Positions 63,190 to 64,000 of a stretch of DNA of 64,000 bases are shown piece after piece; the first letter of the stretch is position 1, and every line of letters starts with the position of its first letter. The position numbers and the translations under genes are program-made. The notes below the pieces were generated by a model. It searched no databases, was not told the origin of the DNA, and worked only from the letters and a program-made list of their open reading frames with translations. Origin of the DNA: Planctomyces sp. (GTDB taxonomy: Bacteria > Planctomycetota > Planctomycetia > Planctomycetales > Planctomycetaceae); assembly GCA_019636235.1 (NCBI GenBank), contig JAHBXW010000004.1, positions 1-64,000 of the forward strand, written 5' to 3'.

Positions 63190-64000
63190 GTCCAAGGCAG
63201 CGACGACAATTCAGGAACCGGGCGCAGAAGTGGCGCCGACGGCAGTCGCACCTTCCGTCGTTGCACTCACTCATTGTCCGTACCGCCAGGCAGATCGTCT
63301 GCAACAGGCATTGACACCAGACAAAATGCAAGTTGCGTTCTTCTTGGGTGCGGGCTGCCCAATGGCGATCCGCATTCCCGATGGGACCACCACACAGCCT
63401 CTCATTCCCAATATCGAAGGATTGACGAAGCATGTATGTGACGAACTCACAAAGACCGACGGCCACAATGCCTGCACGAAGACCGTAATCAAGCGACTGT
63501 GTGACAACGGTTCTCTCTCTCCGACAATCGAGGACATCTTCAGCCACATTCGTGCCCTCCAGGACATCATCGGCGCAGGCACCATTGATGGACTGGCAAA
63601 GCAGGCACTTACCGACCTTGATACGGAAATCTGCAAGCTAGTCACGGCCGCAGTTCGGAAACGGCTTCCAACGCAGGACACTCCGTATCACAGGCTCGCA
63701 ACATGGATTGGCGGCATCCGACGCGCATTTCCCGTCGAAGTGTTTACTTCTAATTACGACCTCTTGATGGAGCAGGCGCTTGAGGAACGGCGTGTTCCCT
63801 ATTTTGACGGATTTGTTGGCTCCCATCGTACATTTTTCGACATTACGTCGATGGAGCAGGACGCACTGCCGGCAAGATGGTCTCGTTTGTGGAAAGTCCA
63901 CGGCTCAATCAACTGGTGGCGTACCATGTCGGGCGATATCGAGCGCCGCGAAGAAGGAGATGCACAGGATCGGCAGATGATCTATCCATCACATCTGAAA
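63182..64000 (+). CDS. SIR2-like protein, 5' part (cut by window edge)
   Basis: 273 residues are visible, with no stop. After a polar N-terminus comes AFFLGAGCPMAIRIP (NAD-binding GAG motif near 56). Later segments are EVFTSNYDLLMEQAL (TxNxD-type, near 188) and LWKVHGSINWWRT (catalytic HG, near 239). These are the SIR2_2-type motifs of defence NADases rather than deacetylases. The ATG at 63182 lies within the DUF2130 stop region, overlapping it by eight bases. It could kill or halt infected cells by NAD+ depletion. The rest of the gene and any partner lie beyond 64000. Confidence 0.85.
   Translation, partial: MGKSKAATTIQEPGAEVAPTAVAPSVVALTHCPYRQADRLQQALTPDKMQVAFFLGAGCPMAIRIPDGTTTQPLIPNIEGLTKHVCDELTKTDGHNACTKTVIKRLCDNGSLSPTIEDIFSHIRALQDIIGAGTIDGLAKQALTDLDTEICKLVTAAVRKRLPTQDTPYHRLATWIGGIRRAFPVEVFTSNYDLLMEQALEERRVPYFDGFVGSHRTFFDITSMEQDALPARWSRLWKVHGSINWWRTMSGDIERREEGDAQDRQMIYPSHLK

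Overview
The window joins two kinds of DNA. Positions 1 to about 32.5 kb look like the chromosome of a planctomycete. The evidence is large DUF1587/1595/1592/1588/1585 cytochrome proteins with a DUF1552 Tat protein, secreted PQQ-type beta-propellers, two tandem clpP genes, a Tat-exported sugar-phosphate-isomerase-like protein, a baeRF-family protein and an ECF42-type sigma factor with DGPF/YCII proteins. From about 32.6 kb to the right edge the content changes to a plasmid-like backbone of the kind found in Proteobacteria, ending in a long defence operon. I ran no searches; family names come from motifs read in the translations.

Chromosomal part: PQQ propeller (0.4-1.7 kb); universal stress protein plus ion transporter (1.7-4.0 kb); msrB; second PQQ propeller; GntP-type permease (6.3-7.9 kb); a cluster of YCII/DGPF, SRPBCC and VOC proteins leading to an ECF sigma factor (8.2-12.6 kb); coiled-coil lipoprotein; clpP pair; ilvB-type acetolactate synthase; CBS protein; a dodecin/YflT-like/baeRF stress group (18.3-20.3 kb); folE; UbiB-type kinase; ParA; a Gly/Trp-repeat secreted protein; TIM-barrel isomerase; DUF1552, an unknown 395-residue protein and the DUF1592 giant (25.6-32.4 kb).

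Boundary: 32.5-32.75 kb holds the 3' end of an IS5-family transposase gene. A decayed IS5-type element (32923-33793) has split a phytanoyl-CoA-dioxygenase-like gene. Removing the element and one TA restores the reading frame exactly.

Plasmid-like part: small cargo genes (34.6-36.2 kb), MobF relaxase with a candidate oriT (36.8-39.6 kb), ParB/KorB-like protein, a DarT/AbiGi-like protein, secreted nuclease, ArdC-type antirestriction protein, a possible non-coding RNA (46.5-46.8 kb), an extraordinary word-repeat tract (47.1-47.6 kb) directly before parA and a small parB, an RPA-type replication initiator, and an iteron origin with a perfect DnaA box (49.7-50.2 kb). No conjugation channel genes and no integrase are visible.

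Defence operon: behind a -35-like TTGACA and a perfect GTCTATC-N7-GATAGAC palindrome lie eight tightly packed genes running off the window: HTH regulator, SNF2 helicase, DUF1016 PD-(D/E)XK nuclease, OLD-type ATPase/TOPRIM nuclease, type III Mod methyltransferase, type III Res, DUF2130 coiled-coil protein and a SIR2-like protein. I do not recognise this gene set as a named system; it is the main candidate for something new. The abrupt change near 32.5 kb may be a real plasmid integration or a chimeric assembly, and this must be settled before the two halves are assigned to one organism.
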